Positions 1 through 8,816 of a DNA stretch of 64,000 nt are shown here, in pieces (positions within the stretch are counted from its first letter, which is position 1; each line of letters begins with the position of its first letter). The position numbers and the translations under genes are program-made. The notes under the pieces were generated by a model, which saw only the letters and a list, made by a program, of their open reading frames with translations, searched no databases and was not told the origin of the DNA. Location of the stretch: the NCBI GenBank assembly GCA_019750335.1, contig JAIEOQ010000006.1, positions 124,001 through 188,000 on the forward strand, written 5' to 3'. Origin of the DNA: Candidatus Obscuribacterales bacterium. Lineage in GTDB: Bacteria; Cyanobacteriota; Vampirovibrionia; Obscuribacterales; Obscuribacteraceae.

Positions 1-915
1 TTGTTGCTTGAGACAACGATTAACTTTCGGTCCGGTGAAATGGCTGTTGCCACTTTTGTTCAGGGCGAGCTAGTGGAATACAAGCGCTCTTTGGCTTCGC
101 AAGTCCAATTGCACACAAAGCTGGTTGACGGTTTGATTGTGTGGCAAGAAGAAAACCGGAACGGCGGAGTTCAATTGCGTTGGCAAAAGCAGGAAAATGG
201 CGATCTGGAATTGAACCAATTTTATGAAGGACGGTTGTCCGACCGTCTGATCATGCATGCCGACGGCAGTGGTGAAAGCGGCGAAGGACCGCCTAAGCCG
301 TCTTTCTGGGGTTATACGCAAAAACAAAGTTGGAAAGCCGATGGTTCTTTACGGGTTGAATTTCGATTTGTCGAAAAGAAGATCAACCAGCTTGTCGACA
401 GTATCGATTTTGATCCTCAAGGCAATGCCACTGCTAAGCATTACCAGGCTAACGGAAAAGTTCTATTGCGTGCGCAATGGCAAAATTGCAAAAATTCAGC
501 CAATCGGCCGCGTGGAGCCAATCATGATGGTTGGTTGCTCAAAGAAGCAGAAACCCGTTTTGATAACAAAGAAGTTGTTGTCTACACTTACGACAACCGC
601 CTTTCGTCGTCTGATCCCAACGCCAGCCGGGTGGAGATTACGGCACCCGATGGCAGCAAGCGTGTAATTGAAGCTAAGCCAGGCGATGAAAATGTCGGTC
701 AGGCCGGAAGTGTGAAACTCTTTGATGCCGGCGGTAAGGCTGCCGGTGATGAAGAACTGACCCAAGCTCATAGCCAGCGTCTTGTAACCGACAGAAATAC
801 ATTCGGTTATTTGCAGGCTCCGCAATTTCATGCCGCTGATCATCTGCGCAGTATTCGCCAGCTGTTTGCTGTGGATCCGGTGATCCGCAGTTTGTCTTTG
901 CACAGCAAGTTTTAG
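1..915 (+). CDS. Hypothetical protein, probably 5'-truncated by the window edge
   Basis: I do not recognise a named family. The open frame begins with TTG at the first base and has no upstream stop in view, so the true start may lie outside the window. The visible 304 residues have no membrane segment and are rich in short beta-strand patterns of the kind 'ADGSLRVEFRF', as in YwqK/MORN-like 'colour' repeats. The spacing 'ADG(S/T)L' followed later by 'LFDxGK' is also seen in the secreted protein at 15068-15733, so the two may be distant relatives. It ends 23 bases before the next gene, which has its own good ribosome binding site, and the first genes look co-transcribed. The function is unknown. 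Confidence 0.6.
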   Translation: MLLETTINFRSGEMAVATFVQGELVEYKRSLASQVQLHTKLVDGLIVWQEENRNGGVQLRWQKQENGDLELNQFYEGRLSDRLIMHADGSGESGEGPPKPSFWGYTQKQSWKADGSLRVEFRFVEKKINQLVDSIDFDPQGNATAKHYQANGKVLLRAQWQNCKNSANRPRGANHDGWLLKEAETRFDNKEVVVYTYDNRLSSSDPNASRVEITAPDGSKRVIEAKPGDENVGQAGSVKLFDAGGKAAGDEELTQAHSQRLVTDRNTFGYLQAPQFHAADHLRSIRQLFAVDPVIRSLSLHSKF

Positions 916-938
916 TCATAATCGCAAGGGGGCAGATT

Positions 939-1160
939 ATGATTAAAAAAACAGTTGCGCTTTCCATCATGCTTTTTGTTTTGACTTTATGCGGCTATCT
1001 TCTTTTCAATATCGCTTATTTTTTCTTTTGGCTCTTTTGGACCCCGCTTGATCAAAACAAGCTTATGAGTCTGGGTACCATGCTTGTTGTGATTGTAGTC
1101 GGGTATTATGTATGCGCTGTCGGCATTGACAGCCTGCGCGAGCAGAACAGGAGAAACTGA
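939..1160 (+). CDS. Small two-helix inner-membrane protein
   Basis: This is a 73-residue protein of unknown function. Two hydrophobic stretches (about residues 5-35 and 44-62) are separated by a short polar loop and followed by a basic, charged tail ending in RRN, so it is probably an integral inner-membrane protein. A clear ribosome binding site (AAGGGGG) lies just upstream of the ATG. Its TGA stop overlaps the ATG of the gluconokinase gene (ATGA at 1157-1162), which indicates translational coupling, although nothing in the sequence ties it functionally to gluconate. Confidence 0.7.
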   Translation: MIKKTVALSIMLFVLTLCGYLLFNIAYFFFWLFWTPLDQNKLMSLGTMLVVIVVGYYVCAVGIDSLREQNRRN

Positions 1161-1651
1161 TGATTGTTGTAATCATGGGCCCGGCCGGTTCAGGTAAAAC
1201 TGCTATCGGCACTGCTTTGGCTCAAGCTTTGGGTTGGTCTTTCAGCGATGCCGATCAGTTCCACAGTGCTTCGAACATCAGCAAGATGGAAACCGGCATA
1301 CCGCTTACTGACGAGGACAGACGTCCTTGGTTGGAGTCTATGCATCAAGCCATGTCTGAGGCTAGCATTGCCGGTAAAGATGCTGTTTTTGCTTGCTCGG
1401 CTCTCAGACGTTCCTATCGGGACATTTTGATTGGCGAGCTCAGCGATGTGCATTTTGTTTATTTGAAAGCAAGCCCTGAGTTGCTTGCTAAACGCTTGAG
1501 CGAACGTCAAGGCCACTTCATGAAGCCGGGCATGCTAACCAGCCAATTGCAGGCTTTAGAAGAGCCCAGCGAAAGCGAAGCTTTGATTGTTGACGCTGCG
1601 CTTTCAATCGCTGAAATTGTCCAGTTAATTCGTACCAGTTTGAACACTTAG
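1160..1651 (+). CDS. gntK: Gluconokinase (thermoresistant, GntK/IdnK type)
   Basis: The predicted enzyme phosphorylates D-gluconate with ATP to 6-phosphogluconate in the cytoplasm, feeding the pentose-phosphate or Entner-Doudoroff route. The P-loop 'GPAGSGKT' is at residues 7-14. It is followed by the family's 'DADQFHSASNISKMxxGIPL' region and 'DxDRxPWL'-like element (here DEDRRPWL), then 'CSALRRSYRDIL', all typical of the GntK family. At 163 residues it matches the usual length of about 165-175. It starts inside the stop codon of the preceding gene (ATGA overlap) with AGGAG about 7 bases upstream. No gluconate permease or GntR regulator is adjacent, so gluconate may be generated inside the cell. 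Confidence 0.93.
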   Translation: MIVVIMGPAGSGKTAIGTALAQALGWSFSDADQFHSASNISKMETGIPLTDEDRRPWLESMHQAMSEASIAGKDAVFACSALRRSYRDILIGELSDVHFVYLKASPELLAKRLSERQGHFMKPGMLTSQLQALEEPSESEALIVDAALSIAEIVQLIRTSLNT

Positions 1652-1688
1652 CACTCATTCTCTTAAGTCGCTTAGAAAGGAGGTCTCC

Positions 1689-2249
1689 ATGGATCCGTCC
1701 TTTGAATTTGAACGTGCTCTTTTGATTTTGGATTTGGATGAGACTCTTGTTCGCGCGACAGAGAAAAGGCTTGATCGGCCCGAAGACTTTCGTGCCGGGC
1801 AGTACTATGTGTATAAGCGTCCGCATCTGGATAGCTTTTTGCAAACTGTTGCCGGTGTATTTAAGCTTGGCGTTTGGTCTGCCGGTACTCAAGGCTATGT
1901 TGAGTCAACAGTCAACCGGCTTCTTCCGCCAGAGGTTGAGCCTTTGTTTGTCTGGAGCCGGCTTAAATGCGTTCGTCGCTCGGATCTGGAGAGTAAAGAA
2001 GCTTACTTTGTCAAAGATTTGCGTAAAACGCGACGCTTTGGCTTTCCCTTGGAGCGAACCATGATCGTGGAAGACATGGCTCGGCAAGTGGAGCGACATT
2101 ATGGCAACGCAGTTTATGTGAAGCCATATCTGGGCGAGGCGACGGATAACGAGCTGTTGTTGCTGGCTCGATATCTACTTAGGCTTTATCGAAGCGCAGC
2201 GAACTTTCGTACGATTGAAAAAAGGAATTGGCGTCAACAACAAGTTTAG
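1689..2249 (+). CDS. FCP1/NIF-family HAD phosphatase
   Basis: This protein belongs to the NLI-interacting-factor (FCP1/SCP-like) branch of the HAD superfamily. The catalytic DxDxT/S motif appears as 'LDLDETLV' near residue 17, and 'KRPHLDSFL' and 'FGVWSAGTQGY'-like stretches plus 'IVEDMARQ' near residue 118 match motifs II and III of the family. In eukaryotes such enzymes dephosphorylate proteins; the bacterial substrates are unknown. It has a near-perfect Shine-Dalgarno (AAAGGAGGT) 6 bases before the ATG. The gene sits 37 bases after gntK and 10 bases before the next gene, so it is probably in the same transcript. Confidence 0.85.
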   Translation: MDPSFEFERALLILDLDETLVRATEKRLDRPEDFRAGQYYVYKRPHLDSFLQTVAGVFKLGVWSAGTQGYVESTVNRLLPPEVEPLFVWSRLKCVRRSDLESKEAYFVKDLRKTRRFGFPLERTMIVEDMARQVERHYGNAVYVKPYLGEATDNELLLLARYLLRLYRSAANFRTIEKRNWRQQQV

Positions 2250-2259
2250 GAGTTGAGTC

Positions 2260-2676
2260 ATGAACTTTGTTCTTGGTTTTTTGATTCCGGTTATTGTTTT
2301 TCTTTCAATCGGTTTTTATGTTGTTTATTTAGGACAATTCGGCAAGAAACGCACGGCTCAACGTAAAGAGCTGGCGCCTGAAGCCAACAGATTTTTGCTT
2401 GCTGCACTTGCTGAAAAGAACGGCACTATCGATGAAGACAGCTGGTTTTGGCTGATGCGGGAGCTTGCTGGCAAAGATCGGGAGCTTGCTCTCTTTCTTG
2501 AAGATGAGCATTATTTGCTCTCGGTGATTGAAATTCCCGATCCGGAAGATCCGAAGCGTGGTCCCTTCAGGCAGTATGAAGTGGTCGATAGTTATCCTTA
2601 TCCGGTAGCGCGACCGCGACGGTTTGTCACGGCAGAAAGCTTGCAATCCTACATGCGCTTTGTCAGCGAGCAATAG
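2260..2676 (+). CDS. Hypothetical membrane-anchored protein
   Basis: This is a 138-residue protein of unrecognised family. Residues 3-25 form one strong hydrophobic helix followed by a basic stretch (KKRTAQRK), so it is probably an N-in signal anchor with a cytosolic or periplasmic soluble part. That part is acidic and predicted helical, and ends in a beta-rich 'RPRRFVTAESL' segment. A good ribosome binding site (TAGGAG) precedes the ATG. It is the last gene of the first operon and is followed 33 bases later by an intrinsic terminator. Confidence 0.7.
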   Translation: MNFVLGFLIPVIVFLSIGFYVVYLGQFGKKRTAQRKELAPEANRFLLAALAEKNGTIDEDSWFWLMRELAGKDRELALFLEDEHYLLSVIEIPDPEDPKRGPFRQYEVVDSYPYPVARPRRFVTAESLQSYMRFVSEQ

Positions 2677-2708
2677 TTGCTGACCGTGGCTTTGTAATCT
2701 GATTGCCG

Positions 2709-2752
2709 AAGAGATGCTCGCTGTCGACGGCTTTTGGTGAGCATCTCTTTTT
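2709..2752 (+). terminator. Rho-independent terminator of the gntK operon
   Basis: A perfect 11-bp inverted repeat pairs 2709-2719 (AAGAGATGCTC) with 2739-2749 (GAGCATCTCTT) and runs straight into TTTTT. It lies 33 bases downstream of the last plus-strand gene. Confidence 0.85.
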
Positions 2753-2948
2753 GACTATTAATACTATATCTGATCGTAATATTACAAAGATGGTTGTCCG
2801 ATCAATACTGCATAAAAGATGTGGAACTCTTGTAATGTCATCGGCACCGAGGGACATTTTGTAGGGGTAAGGCGCAGCTTGGGAGGAAATACACATAGCT
2901 CAATTTATTCATCTTACTGCTTATAGTATGGTTGAACTTAAAAAATTA

Positions 2949-2990
2949 GCTCTCCGGCTGTGCAAAACAACTCTGCACTAGCCGGAGAGC
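2949..2990 (-). terminator. Hairpin at the end of the minus-strand ABC/glucosidase operon
   Basis: An 11-bp stem (GCTCTCCGGCT at 2949-2959 with 2980-2990) is extended by an inner 5-bp GTGCA/TGCAC pairing, with one bulged base. It lies 28 bases past the stop of the ABC transporter gene on the minus strand and is flanked there by TTTTTAA, so it can act as a terminator for that operon. The rest of the 342-base gap (2677-3018) is AT-rich and shows no convincing gene. Confidence 0.75.
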
Positions 2991-3018
2991 CCTATAAAAA
3001 CAAAAGCCTAGTTGACAT

Positions 3019-4698
3019 TCAGGCTTCGTCCAGCTGCCAGGTGCCGTCTTTGTTGATGCTCAGTACAAGATCGTGATAAGCGCGTAACTGTTCGCGGTGA
3101 GCAACTGAAATTATCGTCTTTCCTGATTGACACAAACGCTGATAAAGAAAGCGTTCGTTTTCCGCATCCAAAGCGCTTGTGGATTCATCGAGCAGGACCA
3201 GATCCGGTTTCGCCAGTTCGATGCGAGCAAAAGCAATACGTTGTTGTTCGCCCACAGAAAGCTGATCGGACCAAGGTTTGACTATGTCCAGTCCCCCTGC
3301 ATGTTCAACAAGTTGCGGCATTCGGATTTGAGATAATAGCGCGAGCAACGCATCATCTCCGATATTTTCTCTGCCCGGATAGAGGAGTTGATCGCGTAGC
3401 GTGCCAAGGGGCATGTATGGTTTTTGCGGAATGAAAATCACATTCTCAGCGGTCGGACGATAAACGGTACCGGAGCCGCTTTTCCAGAGTCCGGCTAAAG
3501 CACGCAATAATGAACTTTTGCCAACTCCGCTTGGACCGACAATTAGAAGGCGCTTTCCTGGCGGCAGTTCAAAGTTGAGATCCGAAACCAACCGTCGGTT
3601 GCCGTCCGGTGTGTCAAGACAAAGATTTTCTACTTTCAAGCTCGGTCCGGTTTGCGAAAGTATTCCTGTGCAAGGTGGGTTTAAGCAAGCAGCTTCACGA
3701 TGTTGATCGAGAGCCTCGTAAAAGGTGACAAGACGTTTGCTGTTAGCTGAAAGCTCGGCAATCACTTGAAACTGAGCGATAATCACAGACAAGGCACCGA
3801 GCACCCGACCGAAAGCTGTTCCGGCTTGAACCACGGCGCCGAAGTCGATTGCCCCGGCAAAATAAAGCGGTACTGCGACAATCATCGGGATGAACAAAAC
3901 AAAATAGTTGTAACCAACCCGAAAGATAGTTAAATTGCGTTGCCAGAAAAGAACCGCACTCCAGTTTGAAACCACTTCGGCAAGTCGTTTCAAAACTCCT
4001 TTTAGCTCATGACGAGCGCCGCGATAACTGGCGATTGAAGAAGCATGCTCGCGAGTGTAAATCAAACTACGGCGAAAATCGGCTTCCAGCCTTTCTTGAG
4101 CATAATTGAAGCCGATTAGTTTCTTGCCGAAAAAAAGCATGACCACTGTACCGATTGCCGCATAAATGACGGCAGCAATTACCAGTTTGCCTGAGATCAA
4201 CCAGAGAATGGTAATAAAAGAAAAGAAGGTGAGCAGGCTATCCAATGAAGCAACAGCGAGAGTTTGCACTTTGTCGCAGAAAAAGAAAACGTCCTGCTGA
4301 ATGCGTTGATCCGGGTTGTCTACGGTCGTGTCGCTGTTGATTGAAAGAAAATGCAAATCGTCGTAATACTTAGTCAAAAGATGCTTAGAAAGCCAGTCGC
4401 GCCAGGCAAGTACCAGGCGACCGGTTGCCCAGCCAAAGCTGCCGATAAGCGGTGTGCCGATGGCAAAAATTAGGGCATAGCGTACTAAGCTTGGCCAAAA
4501 TGCCTCTTGCAGACGATTTTGCAGCGCCGTAAAAACAGCGCGCTCGGCATAACTGATGCTCACGTTGAGATAGCTAATAGCAACTAGGAAAAGCGCAACT
4601 ACAAACAGCCAGCCCCAAGCAACCCATTTCTTCTCGCGCAGCCAAAAGAGGCTGACGAGACGAAGGCTCTGCTTGAGCAGACGCCAATTAATGCCCAT
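3019..4698 (-). CDS. ABC transporter, fused permease-ATPase of the SbmA/BacA-YddA type
   Basis: This is a single-chain half-transporter of the ABC_membrane_2 (SbmA/BacA-like, YddA) class, predicted to work as a homodimer in the inner membrane. Residues 1-330 hold about six membrane helices, and 'DNPDQRIQQDV' near residue 130 is the family signature, seen also in peroxisomal ABCD proteins. The ATPase domain has Walker A 'GPSGVGKSSLL' (about residue 390), signature 'LSVGEQQRI' and Walker B 'LVLLDESTSAL'. Relatives move peptides, bleomycin or cobalamin. The gene starts 21 bases after the GH1 glucosidase and shares its operon, so transport of an oligosaccharide or glycoside is possible but unproven. 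GGAG precedes the ATG. Confidence 0.9.
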   Translation of the reverse strand: MGINWRLLKQSLRLVSLFWLREKKWVAWGWLFVVALFLVAISYLNVSISYAERAVFTALQNRLQEAFWPSLVRYALIFAIGTPLIGSFGWATGRLVLAWRDWLSKHLLTKYYDDLHFLSINSDTTVDNPDQRIQQDVFFFCDKVQTLAVASLDSLLTFFSFITILWLISGKLVIAAVIYAAIGTVVMLFFGKKLIGFNYAQERLEADFRRSLIYTREHASSIASYRGARHELKGVLKRLAEVVSNWSAVLFWQRNLTIFRVGYNYFVLFIPMIVAVPLYFAGAIDFGAVVQAGTAFGRVLGALSVIIAQFQVIAELSANSKRLVTFYEALDQHREAACLNPPCTGILSQTGPSLKVENLCLDTPDGNRRLVSDLNFELPPGKRLLIVGPSGVGKSSLLRALAGLWKSGSGTVYRPTAENVIFIPQKPYMPLGTLRDQLLYPGRENIGDDALLALLSQIRMPQLVEHAGGLDIVKPWSDQLSVGEQQRIAFARIELAKPDLVLLDESTSALDAENERFLYQRLCQSGKTIISVAHREQLRAYHDLVLSINKDGTWQLDEA

Positions 4699-4719
4699 GA
4701 TGCTCCGCCTTAACTGTAA

Positions 4720-6078
4720 TTAGCTTGAGCGTGATTTCAAAGCCTGCGCTAGTTGCGCGTAAAAATGTCCTGAATCTTTGATCGTGCGTTTCAAATCGTT
4801 TGTTCGATCAACATGAACAAGTCCGAAAGTTTTTGCATAGCCGAGAGGCCATTCCAGATTGTCCATCAAGGACCAAGCAAAATAACCACGTACATCCACT
4901 TTAGCTAATCGGCTTACAGCGGCAATTGCTGTTAAGTGATCGGCGATGAACTTAGTTCGTTCCGTGTCGTGAATTTCGCCATTCACGACTTGATCGTCGA
5001 GAGCAGCGCCATTCTCGGTAATGTAGAGCGGCGGTAGCTTAAACTCTTTGTTGAGACGATCCAAAAGACGAGCTAAACCGAAAGGATCGATTTGCCAGCC
5101 CATTTGCGTAAGCCGCTGAGTGGAATCGTGCACATCGCGTCCTTCGGCGTCGACAACGAAACGTGTGTAATAGTTGATGCCCAGATAATCCAACGGTTGG
5201 CGAATAAGCGAACGATCGCTTTCTTTGAACCACTTATCGATACCGTTAACCTTTTCCAGCAGCTTGTTCTCAACAAAGTCCGGGTAACTGCCCTGGAGCA
5301 GACCCTGAAGATACCAGTTGTAAGCGGCGGTGAAACGGTTATGTGCAGCTGCGTTTGCCGCTAAAGTTCGGTCGACAGGATCGATATTGTTGTAGTTGAG
5401 CACAATGCCGACTTGAGCGTCGCTTCTGGTTGAGCGGATTGCTTTTGCTGCCATGCCGTGGGCAATCATCAAGTTGTGCCCGACATGAAAGCGGATACCC
5501 GGCTGGTTGTACCCGGGAGCAAGACCGTTTGTGCTGTAGCCGGCGACAATCACTTCCGGCTCGTTGAAAGTAGTCCAGTGTTTGACGCGGTCTCCAAGTT
5601 TGGCGACCACCGCTCGGCTGTAATCGGCGAATGCGCTGCAAGTAATGCGTGAGAGCCAGCCGTCAAAGCGATCTTGCAGAGCAAGAGGCAAATCCCAATG
5701 ATAAAGAGTGGTGTAAGGAGTGATGCCTTGTGCAAGCAGTTCGTCCACCAGGCGGTCATAAAAATCCAGCCCGGCTTTGTTGAGTTTACCTTTGCCTTGC
5801 GGAAACACGCGTGGCCAAGCAATCGAGAAGCGATAAGCATGTAGATTCAGTTTCTTGAGCAGAGCAACATCTTGCTTATAGCGATTGTAGTGATCGCAAG
5901 CAATTTCGCCTGTGGCAGCGCTATGAGGCAAGTGTGGATCGACGAGAAATCTGTCCCAAATCGACGGACCGCGCCCGTCGGCTTTGGTTGCACCCTCAAT
6001 CTGATAAGCGGATGTGGCGGCACCAAGAATAAAGTTAGCCGGCAAAAAAGCAGCTAATTCGTTAGCAGATACGGTCAT
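4720..6078 (-). CDS. GH1 beta-glucosidase
   Basis: This is a glycoside hydrolase family 1 enzyme that releases glucose from beta-glucosides by a retaining mechanism. The N-terminal family signature 'FILGAATSAYQIEGA' is near the start, the acid/base glutamate is in 'TFNEP' and the nucleophile in 'YITENGAA'. 'YHWDLPLALQD' and the C-terminal 'WSLMDNLEWPLGYAKTFGLV' are also typical. No signal peptide is present, so it is cytoplasmic. I chose the ATG at 6078 rather than one 36 bases upstream because a GGAGAG ribosome binding site is correctly spaced and the upstream gene stops one base before it. With the GH144-like gene it forms a plausible pair that degrades a beta-glucan to glucose. Confidence 0.93.
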   Translation of the reverse strand: MTVSANELAAFLPANFILGAATSAYQIEGATKADGRGPSIWDRFLVDPHLPHSAATGEIACDHYNRYKQDVALLKKLNLHAYRFSIAWPRVFPQGKGKLNKAGLDFYDRLVDELLAQGITPYTTLYHWDLPLALQDRFDGWLSRITCSAFADYSRAVVAKLGDRVKHWTTFNEPEVIVAGYSTNGLAPGYNQPGIRFHVGHNLMIAHGMAAKAIRSTRSDAQVGIVLNYNNIDPVDRTLAANAAAHNRFTAAYNWYLQGLLQGSYPDFVENKLLEKVNGIDKWFKESDRSLIRQPLDYLGINYYTRFVVDAEGRDVHDSTQRLTQMGWQIDPFGLARLLDRLNKEFKLPPLYITENGAALDDQVVNGEIHDTERTKFIADHLTAIAAVSRLAKVDVRGYFAWSLMDNLEWPLGYAKTFGLVHVDRTNDLKRTIKDSGHFYAQLAQALKSRSS

Positions 6079-6079
6079 C

Positions 6080-7402
6080 TTAGTCTCTCCGGAAACCGGC
6101 TTTTTGCAAAGCAAGACGCAAATAAATATTTCGTTGCATGTAACGCCAAATCATTGCTGTTTTGAAATTTTCAAGCATCAAAACGATCGGACCTTGATCG
6201 ATGCCAACACGCTCCGAATCGACCCAGCCACTGTTTTTATTTGGGTCATGCCCGGGATTGAAAGCATCGACAAATCCCTTATTGCAATCGAAAAGTTCAG
6301 GACGTTCGATAAGCCAATGGCGGGCAGTTGGCATTACCACGTCTGGCGCGAAAGGCAAAGAACTGAGCGCTGCCGTTGGGGCGATAGTACCGTCGTCGTG
6401 ACCTTCCGGTGCCCCTCTTTCGCTGTAGTTACCCGGACCGTCACATGCGGTCCAACCCCAATTCAAAGCGCTGTAAGAACGAAACCCTTTTGGATTCAAT
6501 CTGCCATAAGCTTGCTGAGCCAAAGTCATTTGTTTTGAACTTTCGGCATAGTCTAAACCGAGTCGGCGATTGGTATCATCTTTGATACCGGCAAAATCAA
6601 TCCAGCAATGGGGATACTGATAGCAAAACAAAGGTGAGCCGGGCATTTTGATATAAGTGTGTCCGGCGTAGTGCCCGGTTTCGGCTTTGCCGATGTAGGC
6701 TTTCCAGGATGCCTGAGGAGCAGGGTGAGTCGGCGAGCCGAGAGCTAGAAGATAAAGCAGCAGTGCTTCACTGTACCCCTGGTAAACGTGAGTCCACATG
6801 CCGCGCTCAGGAGACCAAGCGTGCAGAATCAAATTGTATTGATTGACGAAACGATTCCATTCAACACGTTCGTACAGGTTGCAAGCTAGTTCGCGAAGTT
6901 CAGCTTCAGCAGCATTTTTTTTGTCAAAATAATTTTGGCAGAAAAGAACTCCGGCCATTAAAAGAGCCGTGTCAATTGTGGAAAGCTCGCTGTCCCAAAA
7001 CTTTGGTGCTGTTGCTCGGGTGCAGGTAGCAGGATCGAGAAAATGATAAAAGAAGCCGTAACAGCCGGCTTGTCCTTCTTTGCTCTCTCCTTGCGGTGCT
7101 CGATAAAGAGTACGCAAGGTTCTCAAAGTATATGTAATCGCTTCTTCCCGCTCAATCCAGGCGTTTTCGACAGCAATCGGAAATGCAGTCAAAGCGAATC
7201 CGGTTGCGGCGATACTGGCCGGTGCGTCTTGTTTGTCACGATCTGGCGCTAAACCGGTTTGTCGATGGCAGTTATTGCGAAACCAGTTGAAATGAGCCTG
7301 TTGGATAAAGTCTACAAGGGTCCGGTTGGAAGTTAGAGTCAAAGCCAATCTTGACAGCTGCTTATGCCTGAGCAGCCAGCGCAATACACCCATCGGGATC
7401 AT
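6080..7402 (-). CDS. GH144-like glycoside hydrolase ('glucoamylase' family, PF10091 type)
   Basis: The 440-residue protein matches the (alpha/alpha)6-barrel family named 'glucoamylase' in databases and now GH144, whose characterised members are endo-beta-1,2-glucanases. Supporting stretches are 'GFALTAFPIAVENAW' near residue 65, 'GFFYHFLDPATCTR', 'SELSTIDTALLMAG', 'FCYQYPHCWIDF' and 'GWTACDGPGNY', followed by 'HDDGTIAPTAALSSLPF'. I see no signal peptide; the first 25 residues are basic and moderately hydrophobic. The gene ends one base before the GH1 start, so the two are tightly coupled. Specificity (beta-1,2-glucan or another beta-glucan) is inferred from the family only. The start is uncertain: no good ribosome binding site is visible, and a second ATG lies 9 bases downstream. 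Confidence 0.8.
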   Translation of the reverse strand: MIPMGVLRWLLRHKQLSRLALTLTSNRTLVDFIQQAHFNWFRNNCHRQTGLAPDRDKQDAPASIAATGFALTAFPIAVENAWIEREEAITYTLRTLRTLYRAPQGESKEGQAGCYGFFYHFLDPATCTRATAPKFWDSELSTIDTALLMAGVLFCQNYFDKKNAAEAELRELACNLYERVEWNRFVNQYNLILHAWSPERGMWTHVYQGYSEALLLYLLALGSPTHPAPQASWKAYIGKAETGHYAGHTYIKMPGSPLFCYQYPHCWIDFAGIKDDTNRRLGLDYAESSKQMTLAQQAYGRLNPKGFRSYSALNWGWTACDGPGNYSERGAPEGHDDGTIAPTAALSSLPFAPDVVMPTARHWLIERPELFDCNKGFVDAFNPGHDPNKNSGWVDSERVGIDQGPIVLMLENFKTAMIWRYMQRNIYLRLALQKAGFRRD

Positions 7403-7618
7403 GGCTCAGGTTCCGTAAGTTGTTGTTTTGGTGGGCGTTATTTGTCTTAAAGTAAGAGATCTATAGGAGATCAGAATCTCTACTAAACTATTGTGATTGA
7501 GGTTGTCATCTCAACCGACGAAGCCCTGCTTGAGAAGTTGTTCGTGCTTCAACATGACGCTAACTAGGCAAGCCAAGGTGATATTCTTGATTGGAACGGT
7601 TTTGTTTAAGGCTCGATC

Positions 7619-8809
7619 GTGAACCCGCTTTTGTCTGGACTTCAGCCGTACCCTTTTGAAAAGCTGACTGCATTATTAGCAGGCAGCAAACCGTCTGGCG
7701 CTAAAAAACCGATTCTTTGGTCTATTGGTGAGCCCAAGCATGCTGCGCCAGCTTTCATCGCTGAAATCATCGAAAAAGAAATATCCGGGTTGGGTAGCTA
7801 TCCGCTAACGGCTGGCAGTGATGATTTACGTACAGCGATTAGATCTTGGCTATGTAAACGTTTCAACTTGGCCGAAAACAGCTTAGATCCAAATAAGCAT
7901 GTTTTACCTTGCAACGGCACACGGGAAGCACTTTTTGCTTTTGCTCAAGCTGTGGTCGATCCCAGTGAACGTGCGCTTGTGCTGATGCCGAATCCCTTTT
8001 ACCAAATTTATGAAGGTGCGGCTATTCTTGCTGGCGCCCAGCCTTATTTCATCAATTTAGGCCCTGACTTGTGTCCTGATTTTGATGCAGTGCCAGAAAA
8101 TATTTGGCAACGGTGTCGATTGCTTTATCTATCCACTCCTGGCAATCCAAGCGGAGCGGTGCTTTCTCTTGAACGTTTGCAAAAACTGATTTCGCTTGCC
8201 GAACGTTATGATTTCATTCTCGCTTCAGATGAATGCTATTCCGAAATTTATAGTGATGAGAATAATCCACCTGCTGGTTTGCTTGAAGCTGCGGCTAAAA
8301 TGGGCAACATAGATTACAAGCGTTGCTTGGTGTTTCATAGCCTTTCTAAACGATCGAGCTTGCCTGGTATGCGTTCAGGGTTTGTTGCCGGGGACGCAGA
8401 AATAATTGCCAAGTTCAAGCTTTATCGAACATATCACGGCTGCGCTATGTCGCCGCCTTTTCAAAAAGCAAGCGCTGCTGCTTGGCGTGACGAGGAGCAT
8501 GTCAAAGTAAATCGCGCAATTTATCGTCAAAAATTTCAAGCTGTAATTGACATTGTTGTACCGGTGTTACCACTTCAAATTCCTGCCGGTAGCTTTTATC
8601 TCTGGGCGCAAACACCTTGCGCGGATACTGAATTTGCCAAGCTTTTGTACGAAAAAGAAAACTTGACCGTATTGCCGGGCTCTTATCTTTCACGTGTTGC
8701 CCATGGAACAAACCCCGGAGCCAATCGGGTGCGTATGGCTTTAGTTGCGCCGCTTGCTGAATGTATTGAAGGAGCGCAACGTTTAAAAGAATTCGTTAGT
8801 TCGCTGTGA
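7619..8809 (+). CDS. dapC: Succinyldiaminopimelate transaminase
   Basis: This fold-type I PLP aminotransferase converts N-succinyl-2-amino-6-ketopimelate with glutamate to N-succinyl-LL-2,6-diaminopimelate in lysine and peptidoglycan synthesis. The N-terminus 'LQPYPFEKLTALLAG' followed by 'SIGEPKHAAP' is diagnostic of DapC. 'STPGNPSGAV', 'ASDECYSEIY' and the PLP lysine in 'HSLSKRSSLPGMRSGF' complete the active site. At 396 residues it has the normal length. The start is GTG with AAGG 7 bases upstream, and the conserved N-terminus fits it. It is the first gene of dapC-dapD-dapE (gaps of 7 and 1 bases). The preceding 216 bases must contain the promoter, but I found no clear one. Confidence 0.95.
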   Translation: MNPLLSGLQPYPFEKLTALLAGSKPSGAKKPILWSIGEPKHAAPAFIAEIIEKEISGLGSYPLTAGSDDLRTAIRSWLCKRFNLAENSLDPNKHVLPCNGTREALFAFAQAVVDPSERALVLMPNPFYQIYEGAAILAGAQPYFINLGPDLCPDFDAVPENIWQRCRLLYLSTPGNPSGAVLSLERLQKLISLAERYDFILASDECYSEIYSDENNPPAGLLEAAAKMGNIDYKRCLVFHSLSKRSSLPGMRSGFVAGDAEIIAKFKLYRTYHGCAMSPPFQKASAAAWRDEEHVKVNRAIYRQKFQAVIDIVVPVLPLQIPAGSFYLWAQTPCADTEFAKLLYEKENLTVLPGSYLSRVAHGTNPGANRVRMALVAPLAECIEGAQRLKEFVSSL

Positions 8810-8816
8810 GGTATAA

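Noticed and set aside
2663-2896. 77-residue minus-strand open frame
   Set aside because: It overlaps two terminator regions, lacks a ribosome binding site and has no domain-like composition.
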